A DNA stretch of 64,000 nucleotides from Myxococcales bacterium (GTDB lineage Bacteria; Myxococcota_A; Polyangia; Fen-1088), in assembly GCA_025350815.1 (NCBI GenBank), contig JANXXE010000006.1, positions 1-64,000 of the forward strand. Reading direction: 5' to 3'. Below the pieces are notes generated by a model. It saw nothing but the letters and a program-made list of their open reading frames with translations, did not search any database and had not been told where the DNA came from. Both the position numbers and the translations under genes were made by a program. Shown here piece by piece: positions 18,110-26,244 of this stretch (position 1 is the first letter of the stretch; the number at the start of each line of letters is the position of its first letter).

Positions 18110-20287
18110 ATGAAACCCGAGGGAAAGGATTCTCTTCCCTCGCAGTTCGGGCGCTACACCCTGGTCGACCGACTGGCCACCGGCGGCATGGCAGAGGTCT
18201 TCAAGGCGAAGATCTTGTCGACGCACGGCTTCGAGAAGCTGCTGGTCATCAAGCGCATCCTTCCGCACCTGGCGGCGGACAAGACCTTCGTGTCGATGTT
18301 CATCGACGAGGCCAAGCTGACCGCGCAGCTGACCCACCCGAAGATTGTGCAGGTCACCGATTTCGGCGACGTCAAGGGGCAATACTTCATCGCTCTTGAG
18401 TTCGTCGACGGCTTCGATGCGCTGGCTCTTCTGCGCACGAGCGCGCAAAAGCAGCTACGTCTGCCCATCCCCATCAGCATGTTCATCACCATGGAGGTGC
18501 TGGACGCACTGGACTACGCCCACAACGCCAAGGACTCCGAGGGCAAGGCTATGCGCCTCGTCCACCGGGACATCTCGCCGTCCAATGTGTTCATCTCGCG
18601 CCGCGGGGACGTCAAGCTCGGGGATTTCGGAATCGCGCACGCGCAGGAACGCGAATCCAAGACGCAAGCGGGAACCCTGAAGGGCAAGTACGGGTACATG
18701 TCGCCCGAGCAGGTGCTGGGCGCATCACTGGACGCGCGCAGCGACTTGTTCGCGGTCGGTATCGTCCTCGCTGAAATGCTGATGGGCAAGCGCCTGTTCA
18801 CCGCCCCCAACGATTTGGACGTACTGCTGATGGTGCGCGACGGGCGCCTCGATCGCCTGGACAAGTATTGCCGGGACATCCCACCCGAGCTCGACCAGAT
18901 TGTGCGCAAGGCGCTACAAAAACGCGTGGGCGATCGCTATCAAAGTGCGGGCGAATTCCGTGACGCCCTCGGCGATTTTCTGTTCAAGGCGGGATTTCGC
19001 GTGGGTCCTTCCGACGTGGGGCGACTGGCCTCGGACTTCTTTGACAGCGGCGCCGAAGCCAGCGCGCGGGTGGCGGCCCTGTGTCGCAAGTGGGAAGTCA
19101 AAACGCCCGGCAACGGCAAGATGCCCGTCTCGGCCAAGGGCGACCTGCCCACCGGCCCCTCAACCTCCGCCATCGCGACCAACGCTTCGACGCCGCCACC
19201 GATGACGGCGCCACATATTGGCGATACAGAGGCTGGTGTTCCCACCAGCGCCCGCACCGGCACTGCGGCCCCACGCACGGTGCCAAGCGCCTCGGACGAC
19301 ACCATCGAAGTCGTCATCGACGACGAGCCCGGCACGGACACCCACGCACCCGCTGGCGCCCCGACGCAGGCCACGCGCGGAAGCCCGGCCAGGAACAAGC
19401 AGGGCAAGATTGCCTCCGCGCTCGACGATGTCCTGTCGCAAACACTCGCCATCGTGGATCTGGATGAGTACAACGTTCCCGGCCTCGGCCAGCAGGGGAT
19501 CGCAGGGACGCCCCTGCCCGCCCAGCCCGCGGTTATAGCGGTCGACGCAGGCGGCCTTGCCCAACCCGGGCGCGTCCCGGACAGCGCAGGCGATCTGTCG
19601 GTGGTTTCGCCCATGCGCGTTCTCGTCGACCTCGCGGTTGCCCAGGAAACCGGTCTGCTGCGTGTCGAGTTTGATCCGCACGTGAAGGAGATTTTTCTGG
19701 TCCGGGGCGCGCCCGAGTCCGTCAATTCCAACCTACCGAGTGATCGCTTTGGCGAATACGCGCTGGCCCACGGTTTTATCAAACCCGCCGATCTCGAGAC
19801 CGCGCTCGGCGCGCTTCCCCGTTTCTCGGGAAAGATGGGCGACACCCTGGTGGGCCTGGGCCTGATGCGACCGCTGGACGTTTTTCGCCTGCTGTCGCAG
19901 CAAGTGCGCGAGCGCGTGATGGAAGTCTTCGGCTGGGAGTCGGGTTACTTCACCTTCTACCGCAACGTGCGCAATCCACTGGAGGCCTTCCCCCTGGGCC
20001 TGGACCCTTTCGAGATCCTCGGCGCCGGGGTGCTGACGTTGTCCTACGATTTTCTCGAACTGCGATTCACGCCGCTGCTCGATTACCGGCCACGCGCGCT
20101 GGCGCGTCCCCGCATCAGCGTGGATGCGTTTCGCCTGGGGCCAACGCCGCGTGACCTGTGCGCGCTGCTCGACGGACGACAGACGTTGCGAGACTGGATC
20201 GCTCGCTTCAGCAGCCCCAGCGAGCTGCTGACCTTCCTGCGCACCCTGTACCTACTGGCTCAGGCCGACCTGGTGCAATTCGCCTGA
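18110..20287 (+). CDS. Serine/threonine protein kinase with C-terminal DUF4388-like domain
   Basis: A 725-residue Hanks-type kinase. The kinase domain covers residues about 14-290: Gly-loop LATGGMAEVFKAK, Lys48 in VIK, the catalytic loop HRDISPSN (Asp154, Asn159), DFG (Asp172) and YMSPEQ. A long Pro/Thr/Ala-rich linker follows. Residues about 500-725 match the DUF4388/PATAN-type domain common in myxobacterial signalling proteins (SPMRVLVDLAVAQETGLLRV...ESVNSNLPSDRFGEYALAHG). No membrane segment is evident, so it is probably cytosolic. GGGGGAG at 18100 is the ribosome site for ATG 18110. The start at 18083 would lack one. Confidence 0.9.
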   Translation: MKPEGKDSLPSQFGRYTLVDRLATGGMAEVFKAKILSTHGFEKLLVIKRILPHLAADKTFVSMFIDEAKLTAQLTHPKIVQVTDFGDVKGQYFIALEFVDGFDALALLRTSAQKQLRLPIPISMFITMEVLDALDYAHNAKDSEGKAMRLVHRDISPSNVFISRRGDVKLGDFGIAHAQERESKTQAGTLKGKYGYMSPEQVLGASLDARSDLFAVGIVLAEMLMGKRLFTAPNDLDVLLMVRDGRLDRLDKYCRDIPPELDQIVRKALQKRVGDRYQSAGEFRDALGDFLFKAGFRVGPSDVGRLASDFFDSGAEASARVAALCRKWEVKTPGNGKMPVSAKGDLPTGPSTSAIATNASTPPPMTAPHIGDTEAGVPTSARTGTAAPRTVPSASDDTIEVVIDDEPGTDTHAPAGAPTQATRGSPARNKQGKIASALDDVLSQTLAIVDLDEYNVPGLGQQGIAGTPLPAQPAVIAVDAGGLAQPGRVPDSAGDLSVVSPMRVLVDLAVAQETGLLRVEFDPHVKEIFLVRGAPESVNSNLPSDRFGEYALAHGFIKPADLETALGALPRFSGKMGDTLVGLGLMRPLDVFRLLSQQVRERVMEVFGWESGYFTFYRNVRNPLEAFPLGLDPFEILGAGVLTLSYDFLELRFTPLLDYRPRALARPRISVDAFRLGPTPRDLCALLDGRQTLRDWIARFSSPSELLTFLRTLYLLAQADLVQFA

Positions 20288-20303
20288 CCCGGCGTCCGAT
20301 CGC

Positions 20304-21161
20304 CTACGGGCGCACGGCAGGGGTCGCCGGTCGCCCGCGATCCTGCCGGTGTCCTGCCCCCCACCAGTAGATTCCGCTCGCCAGCAGGGCGGTCACGGCG
20401 ACAGCGATGCCAACACTGGTTCGGCGCCGCGCAGGCGACGCTGGCGCGCGCAAGGGTGAGGCGGGCCCCACCCCGAGTTCCGGCAAGGCGAAACGATCCG
20501 TCCGGTCGCTGTCGAATGGGTCGAAGGTGTTGATCGGCATCCTGACGACGGCCGGCGCGGCAACCGCAACTTTCAAGCGCGGTATCCCCCCGTCTGCGGT
20601 CGGCTCCAGGGTGACAGCGTGGATGGTGCCCGTCCGACTTTCCTCGACACCGTCGCGCACGAAGGTCACCACGACGGACGACCGCAGACGCAGAAAAGGC
20701 AACTGCGTCGACAGATGAAGACCGTCCGCAGAAATCTCGGCATGGCTGCGAATGGCGGCTGGGAGGCCCTCGAATTTGACGTCCACCGGCACGGACACCG
20801 GGGCAGCCGCAACGGGCGCCGCGTGGCTTGCGGGCGCCACCACCTGGCGAATCAGGTCGCTGTCGCGCGGGGACAGATCCACAAATTCGATTCCTGCGCC
20901 CGTCGCGGCAGCGGAGGCGGCCACCCCGCGCGGCCGTCGGCTGACCCAGGCCACGCGCCCTGCCAGTACCCGACCCTCGCCACCCACCAGCATCCGGCAT
21001 TGCACCGGCGTTCCCGCTGCCGGCACGTCAGCACCGGTGACGAAGATACCCTGCGCGCCCAGGTTGTGAACCGTGGCCACCAGGCTGTCCGCGCGCCCAA
21101 CTGAACGAATCTGGACACCCGTCTGGTAGCTGACTCGGTGTTGCTTGCGCAACTCTGGCAT
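20304..21161 (-). CDS. PilZ-domain protein with C-terminal membrane anchor
   Basis: A 285-residue protein with two PilZ-like units. The first (residues 5-100) has the c-di-GMP motif RxxxR in RKQHR. The second half of the motif reads NLGAQG, where the usual Ser of (D/N)xSxxG is replaced by Gly. The second unit (about 120-200) shows EISADG, also off consensus, and lacks RxxxR. A hydrophobic helix (SVGIAVAVTALLASGIYWW) near the C-terminus anchors it. Binding of c-di-GMP is possible but weakened by these changes. It is convergent with the kinase gene (16-nt gap). Confidence 0.8.
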   Translation of the reverse strand: MPELRKQHRVSYQTGVQIRSVGRADSLVATVHNLGAQGIFVTGADVPAAGTPVQCRMLVGGEGRVLAGRVAWVSRRPRGVAASAAATGAGIEFVDLSPRDSDLIRQVVAPASHAAPVAAAPVSVPVDVKFEGLPAAIRSHAEISADGLHLSTQLPFLRLRSSVVVTFVRDGVEESRTGTIHAVTLEPTADGGIPRLKVAVAAPAVVRMPINTFDPFDSDRTDRFALPELGVGPASPLRAPASPARRRTSVGIAVAVTALLASGIYWWGAGHRQDRGRPATPAVRP

Positions 21162-21179
21162 GGCGGGACTGTATCGGAA

Positions 21180-22145
21180 TCAATCGCCAGGGGAAGGTTC
21201 AACGTCAGGAACATCTCCCGTTTTCGAGCTTGTGGTCCAACCGGGCCGGGCCCAGGGGGGCGCTGGCGCCTCGATCGTCAGTGGCTTGCCGGTCATCGGA
21301 TGCACCAGCACCACCGACGCTGCGTGCAGGCGGGTCGCGCGCACGCCCCAATCGTCAGCCAGCGCCAGCGACCCTTCATCGCCATAGATGCGGTCACCCA
21401 GAATGGGGCAACCGATGGAGGCCAGGTGGGCGCGAATCTGATGCGTCCGGCCCCTGTCGATGCGGGCCTCGATCAGCGTCGTGCGCGCGCGGAACTCCCG
21501 CACAGCGATTTCGGTCCTTGCCGGCAAGGGGCCGCGACCAGCGTCGATCTTGACCTTCGCACCCCGTCGCCCCGTCCGACCGATCGCCGCGTCGATGACC
21601 GCCACGCCCGGTCGGCCGACGATCTCGGCCAGATAGGTCTTTTGGCCGCCCGCCCCGCCCAACACCTGACGCAGGCGCCGCCACGCCTCCGGGTGGCGCG
21701 CCGCCAGCAACACGCCGCTGGTATCGCGATCCAGACGGTGGCCAAGGCCCGCCTCGCGTGGATCGTCCGAGGCCCTAGCACATTCGGGAAAGCGCGCGAC
21801 AAGCGCATTGGCGGCGGTCCCGGTTTCGCCCGCGCGCAGTGGATGTGACGGCAGGCCCGCCGGTTTGTCGACGGCCACCAGGTCATCGTCCTGATAAAGA
21901 ATTTCGAGCGCCACACCGTCCTTGGAAGGCGCCGCTTCGACAACCACGGCTTCGTCGACCACGTCGACCCCCTGCCCCGCCGCCACAGTCTGCCCCTTCT
22001 TGCCCCCGCGGCCCTCCACCCGGACCAGATCCGCGCCGATCAAGCGGCGCGCCTGGCCCGCCGTCGTTACGATGCCCGCTCGGACCAGGAAGGCATCCAG
22101 CCGAAGGCCGGCCAGCGCGGCGTCAACCACCAGTCGACGGGACAC
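21180..22145 (-). CDS. RluA-family RNA pseudouridine synthase
   Basis: This enzyme converts uridine to pseudouridine in rRNA or tRNA. The protein has 321 residues. An S4-like RNA-binding region (LRLDAFLVRAGIVTTAGQARRLI...VRVEGR) is followed by the catalytic domain with DLVAVDKPAGLPSHP, the active-site Asp in GHRLDRDTSGVLL, and GRTHQIRAHLASIGCPILGD. The start is GTG. Which RNA position it modifies cannot be told from the sequence. It lies between the LysM transglycosylase (14-nt gap) and the PilZ gene (18-nt gap), all on the minus strand. Confidence 0.92.
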   Translation of the reverse strand: MSRRLVVDAALAGLRLDAFLVRAGIVTTAGQARRLIGADLVRVEGRGGKKGQTVAAGQGVDVVDEAVVVEAAPSKDGVALEILYQDDDLVAVDKPAGLPSHPLRAGETGTAANALVARFPECARASDDPREAGLGHRLDRDTSGVLLAARHPEAWRRLRQVLGGAGGQKTYLAEIVGRPGVAVIDAAIGRTGRRGAKVKIDAGRGPLPARTEIAVREFRARTTLIEARIDRGRTHQIRAHLASIGCPILGDRIYGDEGSLALADDWGVRATRLHAASVVLVHPMTGKPLTIEAPAPPWARPGWTTSSKTGDVPDVEPSPGD

Positions 22146-22159
22146 GGGTTGTCGCGCGC

Positions 22160-24220
22160 CTATCTCTTGGCCGAAGTCGGGGCGGCTTTCTTCGGGCCCT
22201 GTCCGGGCGCGGCCACCTTGCGCGGAGCAGCCTTATGCACCACCGGGGCCCCGACACCCTTGCCCCGGGCAGCCGTTGGTTTCGTCGATGCCGGCGCCGG
22301 CTTATTGCCCGCCCCGCCCTTCTCGGTCGGACGCTTCTGGTGCACGCTGCGCCCGACGGTGATCTCGCGCGGCAGTTCCTTCGTCGGGGAATACACGACG
22401 ATGTGTTGCCCCTCGCCCAACTCGCTGTTGTAGGACAGCCGGTTGATGCGCGCCAGATCCCCCGGCGACAGTCCGTAGCGTCGGGCAATCTTCGCCAGCG
22501 TGTCACCGGGGCGCGCCGTGTATTGCAGGCGCGTCTTGCCACGCTTGGCGGCTTCAAGCTCCAGGAATTCCTCCGAGCCCAGGGTCACAACCCGCAGCTT
22601 GGAAGAATCGAGCAGCGTTACCCCCGCCCGATCGAAATCCTTGCGCACGAACAGTTGCAGCACCATCTTGGGGTGAAGCTTGGCGCCCGGGTCCAGGTTA
22701 TTCCATTCCGTCAGGCTGTCCTCCGACACACCGAACACGTTGCCAATCTCTTCCAGAGAATCACCGTCGCGGGTCCTGTAGAACACCCGTTCGAGTCCCT
22801 CGTAGCTGAAGATCCGGTCCGGTACGGCCACGACCATCGGTTCATCGGCAGGCTCAGCGGCGGGCTCGGCGGCGACGGTCGCCCGCGCCGGAACAACAAT
22901 GGTAGCGCCCCCGCGCAGCTCGTTCGAATCCTTGACCTCGTTGAGACGCCGCAGCTCTTTGACCGAAACGCCACGCGCCCGGGCCACGTCGTCCAGCGTT
23001 TCGCCGAAGCGCAACACCAGGCTTTCGACCCGATCCGCGGGCGCCCGCGAGCCTTCGATGGCCTCCGCGTAAAGCCCGGCGCTGCCTGCCGGAATCCGCA
23101 CCGTCACAAGGCCCCGCTCGGGAGGCGTTCGGTCCCTGACCAGCTCGGGGTTCAGCCCTTGCAACACTTCGATCCGCGTCCCGGCCGCGCGCGCCACGGT
23201 GGCCAGCGTCGTTCCGGCAGCCACCTGGACCTTGTCGTACGCCAAAGGTGGATCGGACGCGACTTCGGAGAATCCAAACGCTGCGCGGTTATGGCCGACG
23301 ATGGCGGCCGCCAAGATTTTCGGCACATAGACGCTGGATTCCCAGGGCAGCCCGGCCTCGTGGCGGCACAGCTCCCAGTAGTCGTTGGTGTTGTAGCGGG
23401 CGATTGACTTGAGAACCGCGCCATAGCCGGCGTTGTAGGCGGCAAAGGCCAGGTGCCACGAACCGAAACGCACGTACAGGTCGGACAGGTAGCGGGCCGC
23501 CGCCTCGGCGGAGCGTTCGGGATCGCGCCGACTGTCGACCCAGTAGCTGACCTCCATGCCATAGACCCGGGCCGCACCCGGCATGAACTGCCACACACCA
23601 CCCGCCCCAACGCGCGAAACAGCCCCGGTCTCGAAGCCGCTTTCGACCATTGCCAGATAGATCAGGTCCTTGGGAACCTTCTCGCGTTCCATGACCTGCT
23701 CGAAAACCGCCCGATACCGCCCCAGGCGGCGCAGCCAGGACGCCATGATCGCGCGTCCGCGCGTGTCGTTCTTGAAGTAGTCGAGGTAGCGCAGGACCTG
23801 CGGCTCCCAGCGAATGGGGAAATCCGGCAGCGCCAGCCCGCGCAGCCATTCTGATTCGGGTGCCGCCGGGGCCCGGCCTGGCCGGCGAGCGACTTCGGGC
23901 GTGCGCAACTCGGCTGGAATATCACCGGTGCCCTTCCAGCGTCCGGCCAGCCCCGGGGGTAACGGCTGGGGGGTCTCGTCCGGATCGGGCGCGACGACAG
24001 GTACCTGCCCGTTTCGAGGAAACGCCTGCTCCTCGAAGCGCCGCACCTCGCGCAGCTCGGGACTTTCGGAAACGATGCCGTTGTCGACGGGCGTGCCGCG
24101 CACGGCGCGCCGCTCGGAGGCACTTTCCTCCCCCGCGGGCGTAGCCGGTTTGCCGGCCGCCATGGCATTGGGGGCCAGGCCGACCAGCACCGAAACCAGT
24201 GCACGGCTCACGATGCGCAT
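22160..24220 (-). CDS. Lytic murein transglycosylase with LysM repeats (MltD-like)
   Basis: A periplasmic peptidoglycan-cleaving enzyme of 686 residues. After a signal peptide (MRIVSRALVSVLVGLAPNAMAA) and a Pro-rich segment comes the SLT domain, with catalytic Glu in LAMVESGFE and the motifs GAGGVWQFMPGAARVYG and AFAAYNAGYG. Four LysM-like repeats follow (AAGTTLATVARAAG, FGETLDDVARARG, DGDSLEEIGNVFG, PGDTLAKIARRYG), which bind glycan chains. A basic Ala/Pro/Lys tail ends the protein. ATG 24220 was chosen for its signal peptide; the longer frame to 24289 adds 23 residues with no better start context. Confidence 0.9.
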   Translation of the reverse strand: MRIVSRALVSVLVGLAPNAMAAGKPATPAGEESASERRAVRGTPVDNGIVSESPELREVRRFEEQAFPRNGQVPVVAPDPDETPQPLPPGLAGRWKGTGDIPAELRTPEVARRPGRAPAAPESEWLRGLALPDFPIRWEPQVLRYLDYFKNDTRGRAIMASWLRRLGRYRAVFEQVMEREKVPKDLIYLAMVESGFETGAVSRVGAGGVWQFMPGAARVYGMEVSYWVDSRRDPERSAEAAARYLSDLYVRFGSWHLAFAAYNAGYGAVLKSIARYNTNDYWELCRHEAGLPWESSVYVPKILAAAIVGHNRAAFGFSEVASDPPLAYDKVQVAAGTTLATVARAAGTRIEVLQGLNPELVRDRTPPERGLVTVRIPAGSAGLYAEAIEGSRAPADRVESLVLRFGETLDDVARARGVSVKELRRLNEVKDSNELRGGATIVVPARATVAAEPAAEPADEPMVVAVPDRIFSYEGLERVFYRTRDGDSLEEIGNVFGVSEDSLTEWNNLDPGAKLHPKMVLQLFVRKDFDRAGVTLLDSSKLRVVTLGSEEFLELEAAKRGKTRLQYTARPGDTLAKIARRYGLSPGDLARINRLSYNSELGEGQHIVVYSPTKELPREITVGRSVHQKRPTEKGGAGNKPAPASTKPTAARGKGVGAPVVHKAAPRKVAAPGQGPKKAAPTSAKR

Positions 24221-24306
24221 CGAACGGTGATCGTAACCGGATCGGGCCAGCGGCGCCAAAAAAGCCAAGAACGACCACGCCGGGCCCACGAGACCGACGA
24301 CGTTGT

Positions 24307-24335
24307 TTGCTGGGCCAGGGTGGGGGTGCTATAGA
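24307..24335 (+). promoter_or_regulatory. Possible sigma-70-type promoter for tatA
   Basis: TTGCTG at 24307 and TATAGA at 24330 are separated by exactly 17 bp, ahead of a GGAGGG ribosome site at 24344 and ATG 24353. The -35 match is only partial, and the transcript start would fall close to the ribosome site. It is a candidate only. Confidence 0.3.
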
Positions 24336-24352
24336 TTCGGGTCGGAGGGTCC

Positions 24353-24598
24353 ATGGGCAACCTCGGTTTTGGCGAGCTCATTCTTGTGCTTCTTATAGTC
24401 GTGGTGATCTTCGGATCCACGAAGCTGCCTCAACTGGGTGATGGCCTTGGCCGCGCGATCAAGAACTTCAAGCGCGCCGTCAATACCCAGAACGAGATCG
24501 AAGTGACCCCCAAGAAGACCGAGCTCAAGGCCGACTCGCAAGAGGCTGGATCCGATCTTCCTGTGACCGACAAAAAGACCGTAAAATTGAATAGTTAG
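24353..24598 (+). CDS. tatA: Sec-independent protein translocase subunit TatA/E
   Basis: A pore-forming subunit of the twin-arginine export system, 81 residues. It has the typical short N-terminal helix (FGELILVLLIVVVIFG), the hinge with Phe-Gly and Lys-Leu-Pro (STKLPQLG), an amphipathic helix (DGLGRAIKNFKRAVN) and a charged tail. A strong GGAGGG ribosome site lies 4 nt before ATG. A clear terminator follows the gene, so it is monocistronic; tatBC must be elsewhere. The exported TIM-barrel protein at 15619 is a plausible client. Confidence 0.92.
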   Translation: MGNLGFGELILVLLIVVVIFGSTKLPQLGDGLGRAIKNFKRAVNTQNEIEVTPKKTELKADSQEAGSDLPVTDKKTVKLNS

Positions 24599-24622
24599 AG
24601 CCGTTGTCGGCTGCTGATTTCG

Positions 24623-24652
24623 GCCCCCGTGACGGCCTGTCCGGGGGCTTTT
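24623..24652 (+). terminator. Rho-independent terminator after tatA
   Basis: A perfect 7-bp stem GCCCCCG (24623-24629) / CGGGGGC (24642-24648) with a 12-nt loop is followed directly by TTTT. It lies 25 nt after the tatA stop. Confidence 0.75.
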
Positions 24653-24763
24653 GGCGTTTTAGCCAGCGCGCCGCGCTTGCGCACCGACCGGATTGCCGAA
24701 CTATTCCGGCTAGATGCAAGTTCGAACTTGACGCGACATATAAGTAGCGTTCAGGATTACAAA

Positions 24764-25015
24764 ATGACTCGCATGATAAAGCGCTACTCGAATCGGAAGC
24801 TGTACGACACGACCGACAGTCGCTATGTCACGTTGCAGCAAATCGCGGGACTTATCCGCAACGGCGATGAGATCCGGGTCGTGGACAAGACCACGCAGCA
24901 GGATCTGACGGCCGCCACCATGGCCCAGATCATCTTCGAAGAAGAAAAGCGGGGGCCGCGCCTCTCGATCGAGGGTCTGCGGCGCATCATCCGCAGCGGC
25001 CTGCCGACCGTCTAA
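24764..25015 (+). CDS. PHA-synthesis regulator DNA-binding domain protein (PHB_acc_N)
   Basis: A small protein of 83 residues consisting almost only of the PHB/PHA accumulation regulator DNA-binding domain (IKRYSNRKLYDTTDSRYVTL, then I.NGDEIRVVDKTTQQDLT). Full-length PhaR proteins add further domains and are about twice as long, so this is a minimal form. In PhaR this domain represses phasin genes when polymer is absent. A phasin-like gene exists at 32632 in this window, which makes a link possible but untested. ATG 24764 was chosen; the frame is open upstream to 24629 but that part runs through the terminator. Confidence 0.82.
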   Translation: MTRMIKRYSNRKLYDTTDSRYVTLQQIAGLIRNGDEIRVVDKTTQQDLTAATMAQIIFEEEKRGPRLSIEGLRRIIRSGLPTV

Positions 25016-25024
25016 GACCCGCGC

Positions 25025-26125
25025 TCAGAAGTCGAAGCCGCCGGCCAGCGACACACCGGTCTGGGTGCCACTGCTATCGATCGCGCCGTTCGGCTTCTGT
25101 TCGTCACGGCTGCGACCACCCGGCGTCAGTTCGTACTGTGCCGTCAGGAAGGCCGCCGCGAACTTGACCTTCACGCCACCAAAAAAACGGTTGCGGGTGA
25201 TGACGTCCTGGTCGGGGAAGGTGAAGTTGGCGGCCAGATCGTTGCCGGTGCCACGCTGTGCCTCGGCGCAGTAGTCGCCCAGCATCTGGCCCACCGCCGC
25301 CGAGCGTGTGGCGAAGGCGTCGCACGACGGCGTCGCGTCGATGACGCCACTGCGCGCATGGATAAACAACGAGCTCCAGCCGGCGAAGGGCTCCAGTCGC
25401 ACGGTCCCGGCGACTCCGAACTGCTTTGATAACAGCAAGTCCACGGCGCCGATTGTCATGCGCGCCTGGTCCGTGCCGGTCAGGTGCGATACCGACCCGC
25501 GCACGGCAAACGAAGGGATGGGCCAGTCGTGAAAGCCCTCGTGCAAGGCGAACTTCGCGTAGCCCTGCCAGGCCACCAACTGCGATTCAAGCAGATGCAT
25601 CACACCCGTGCCGACCTCGAAAGCGGGTAGGGGCAGCCAGATGCCCTTGCGGATGAAGACCCCGACGGTGGTCAGCCACTGCGGCGGCCGACTGGCCGAG
25701 GTATTCTGCGACGACACACCCTCAACGCCGTTCCAGAAGGCCTCGTCGCGACTGATGCGGGTCGTCCCCACCTCGGCCGACACCTGGAAGCCCGAAAAAC
25801 CGAGCGTGTCGGCAGGCACCGATAGTCGGGGCGCCATCACCACGCCAAGTTCCGACATGAGGCTGCGAAAGCGCCCCTCGGCGCCGGCATCGAACGAAAC
25901 GCTTTGGATGCGCCCGGTGCCCGCCTGCCGCTTGACCCAGGTGCATTCGGGAACGGGGCCGTTGAGCAGACCGGGTGCCGGCGAGCGCTGTTCGCACAAA
26001 TTCAACAGCGACAGATCGTTCTTACCGGCGTGGGCCGGGGCGGCGACGGCAAGCGGCGCCAGCACCGCGAGGGCGCCCGCAAGAACGCCTCGCACCCGAC
26101 GACGGGAACAGAGCAAGCGGGCCAT
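25025..26125 (-). CDS. Putative outer-membrane beta-barrel protein
   Basis: No family was recognised. The 366-residue protein starts with a signal peptide (basic RRRVRG, then LAGALAVLAPLAVAAPAHA). The mature part is rich in alternating hydrophobic and polar stretches with aromatic residues and ends in GVSLAGGFDF. The terminal Phe is typical of outer-membrane barrels recognised by BamA. Four cysteines (two near residues 43-61, two in the C-terminal half) could form disulfides. Its function is unknown. It is convergent with the PHB_acc_N gene (9-nt gap). Confidence 0.6.
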   Translation of the reverse strand: MARLLCSRRRVRGVLAGALAVLAPLAVAAPAHAGKNDLSLLNLCEQRSPAPGLLNGPVPECTWVKRQAGTGRIQSVSFDAGAEGRFRSLMSELGVVMAPRLSVPADTLGFSGFQVSAEVGTTRISRDEAFWNGVEGVSSQNTSASRPPQWLTTVGVFIRKGIWLPLPAFEVGTGVMHLLESQLVAWQGYAKFALHEGFHDWPIPSFAVRGSVSHLTGTDQARMTIGAVDLLLSKQFGVAGTVRLEPFAGWSSLFIHARSGVIDATPSCDAFATRSAAVGQMLGDYCAEAQRGTGNDLAANFTFPDQDVITRNRFFGGVKVKFAAAFLTAQYELTPGGRSRDEQKPNGAIDSSGTQTGVSLAGGFDF

Positions 26126-26244
26126 TTGGTGTGCAACGGTACGGTCGGGTCGTCGAAGCTGTCAAGAGAAGGTGACTGCCGGGTGACCGCCAGATGACCG
26201 CCGCGTTTGACCCCGGCGAGTCGGTCTCGTAGTTTGCGGGCATC

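Noticed and set aside
18554..18583. Unusual kinase catalytic loop HRDISPSN
   Set aside because: The required Asp and Asn are in place, and this wording is common in myxobacterial kinases.
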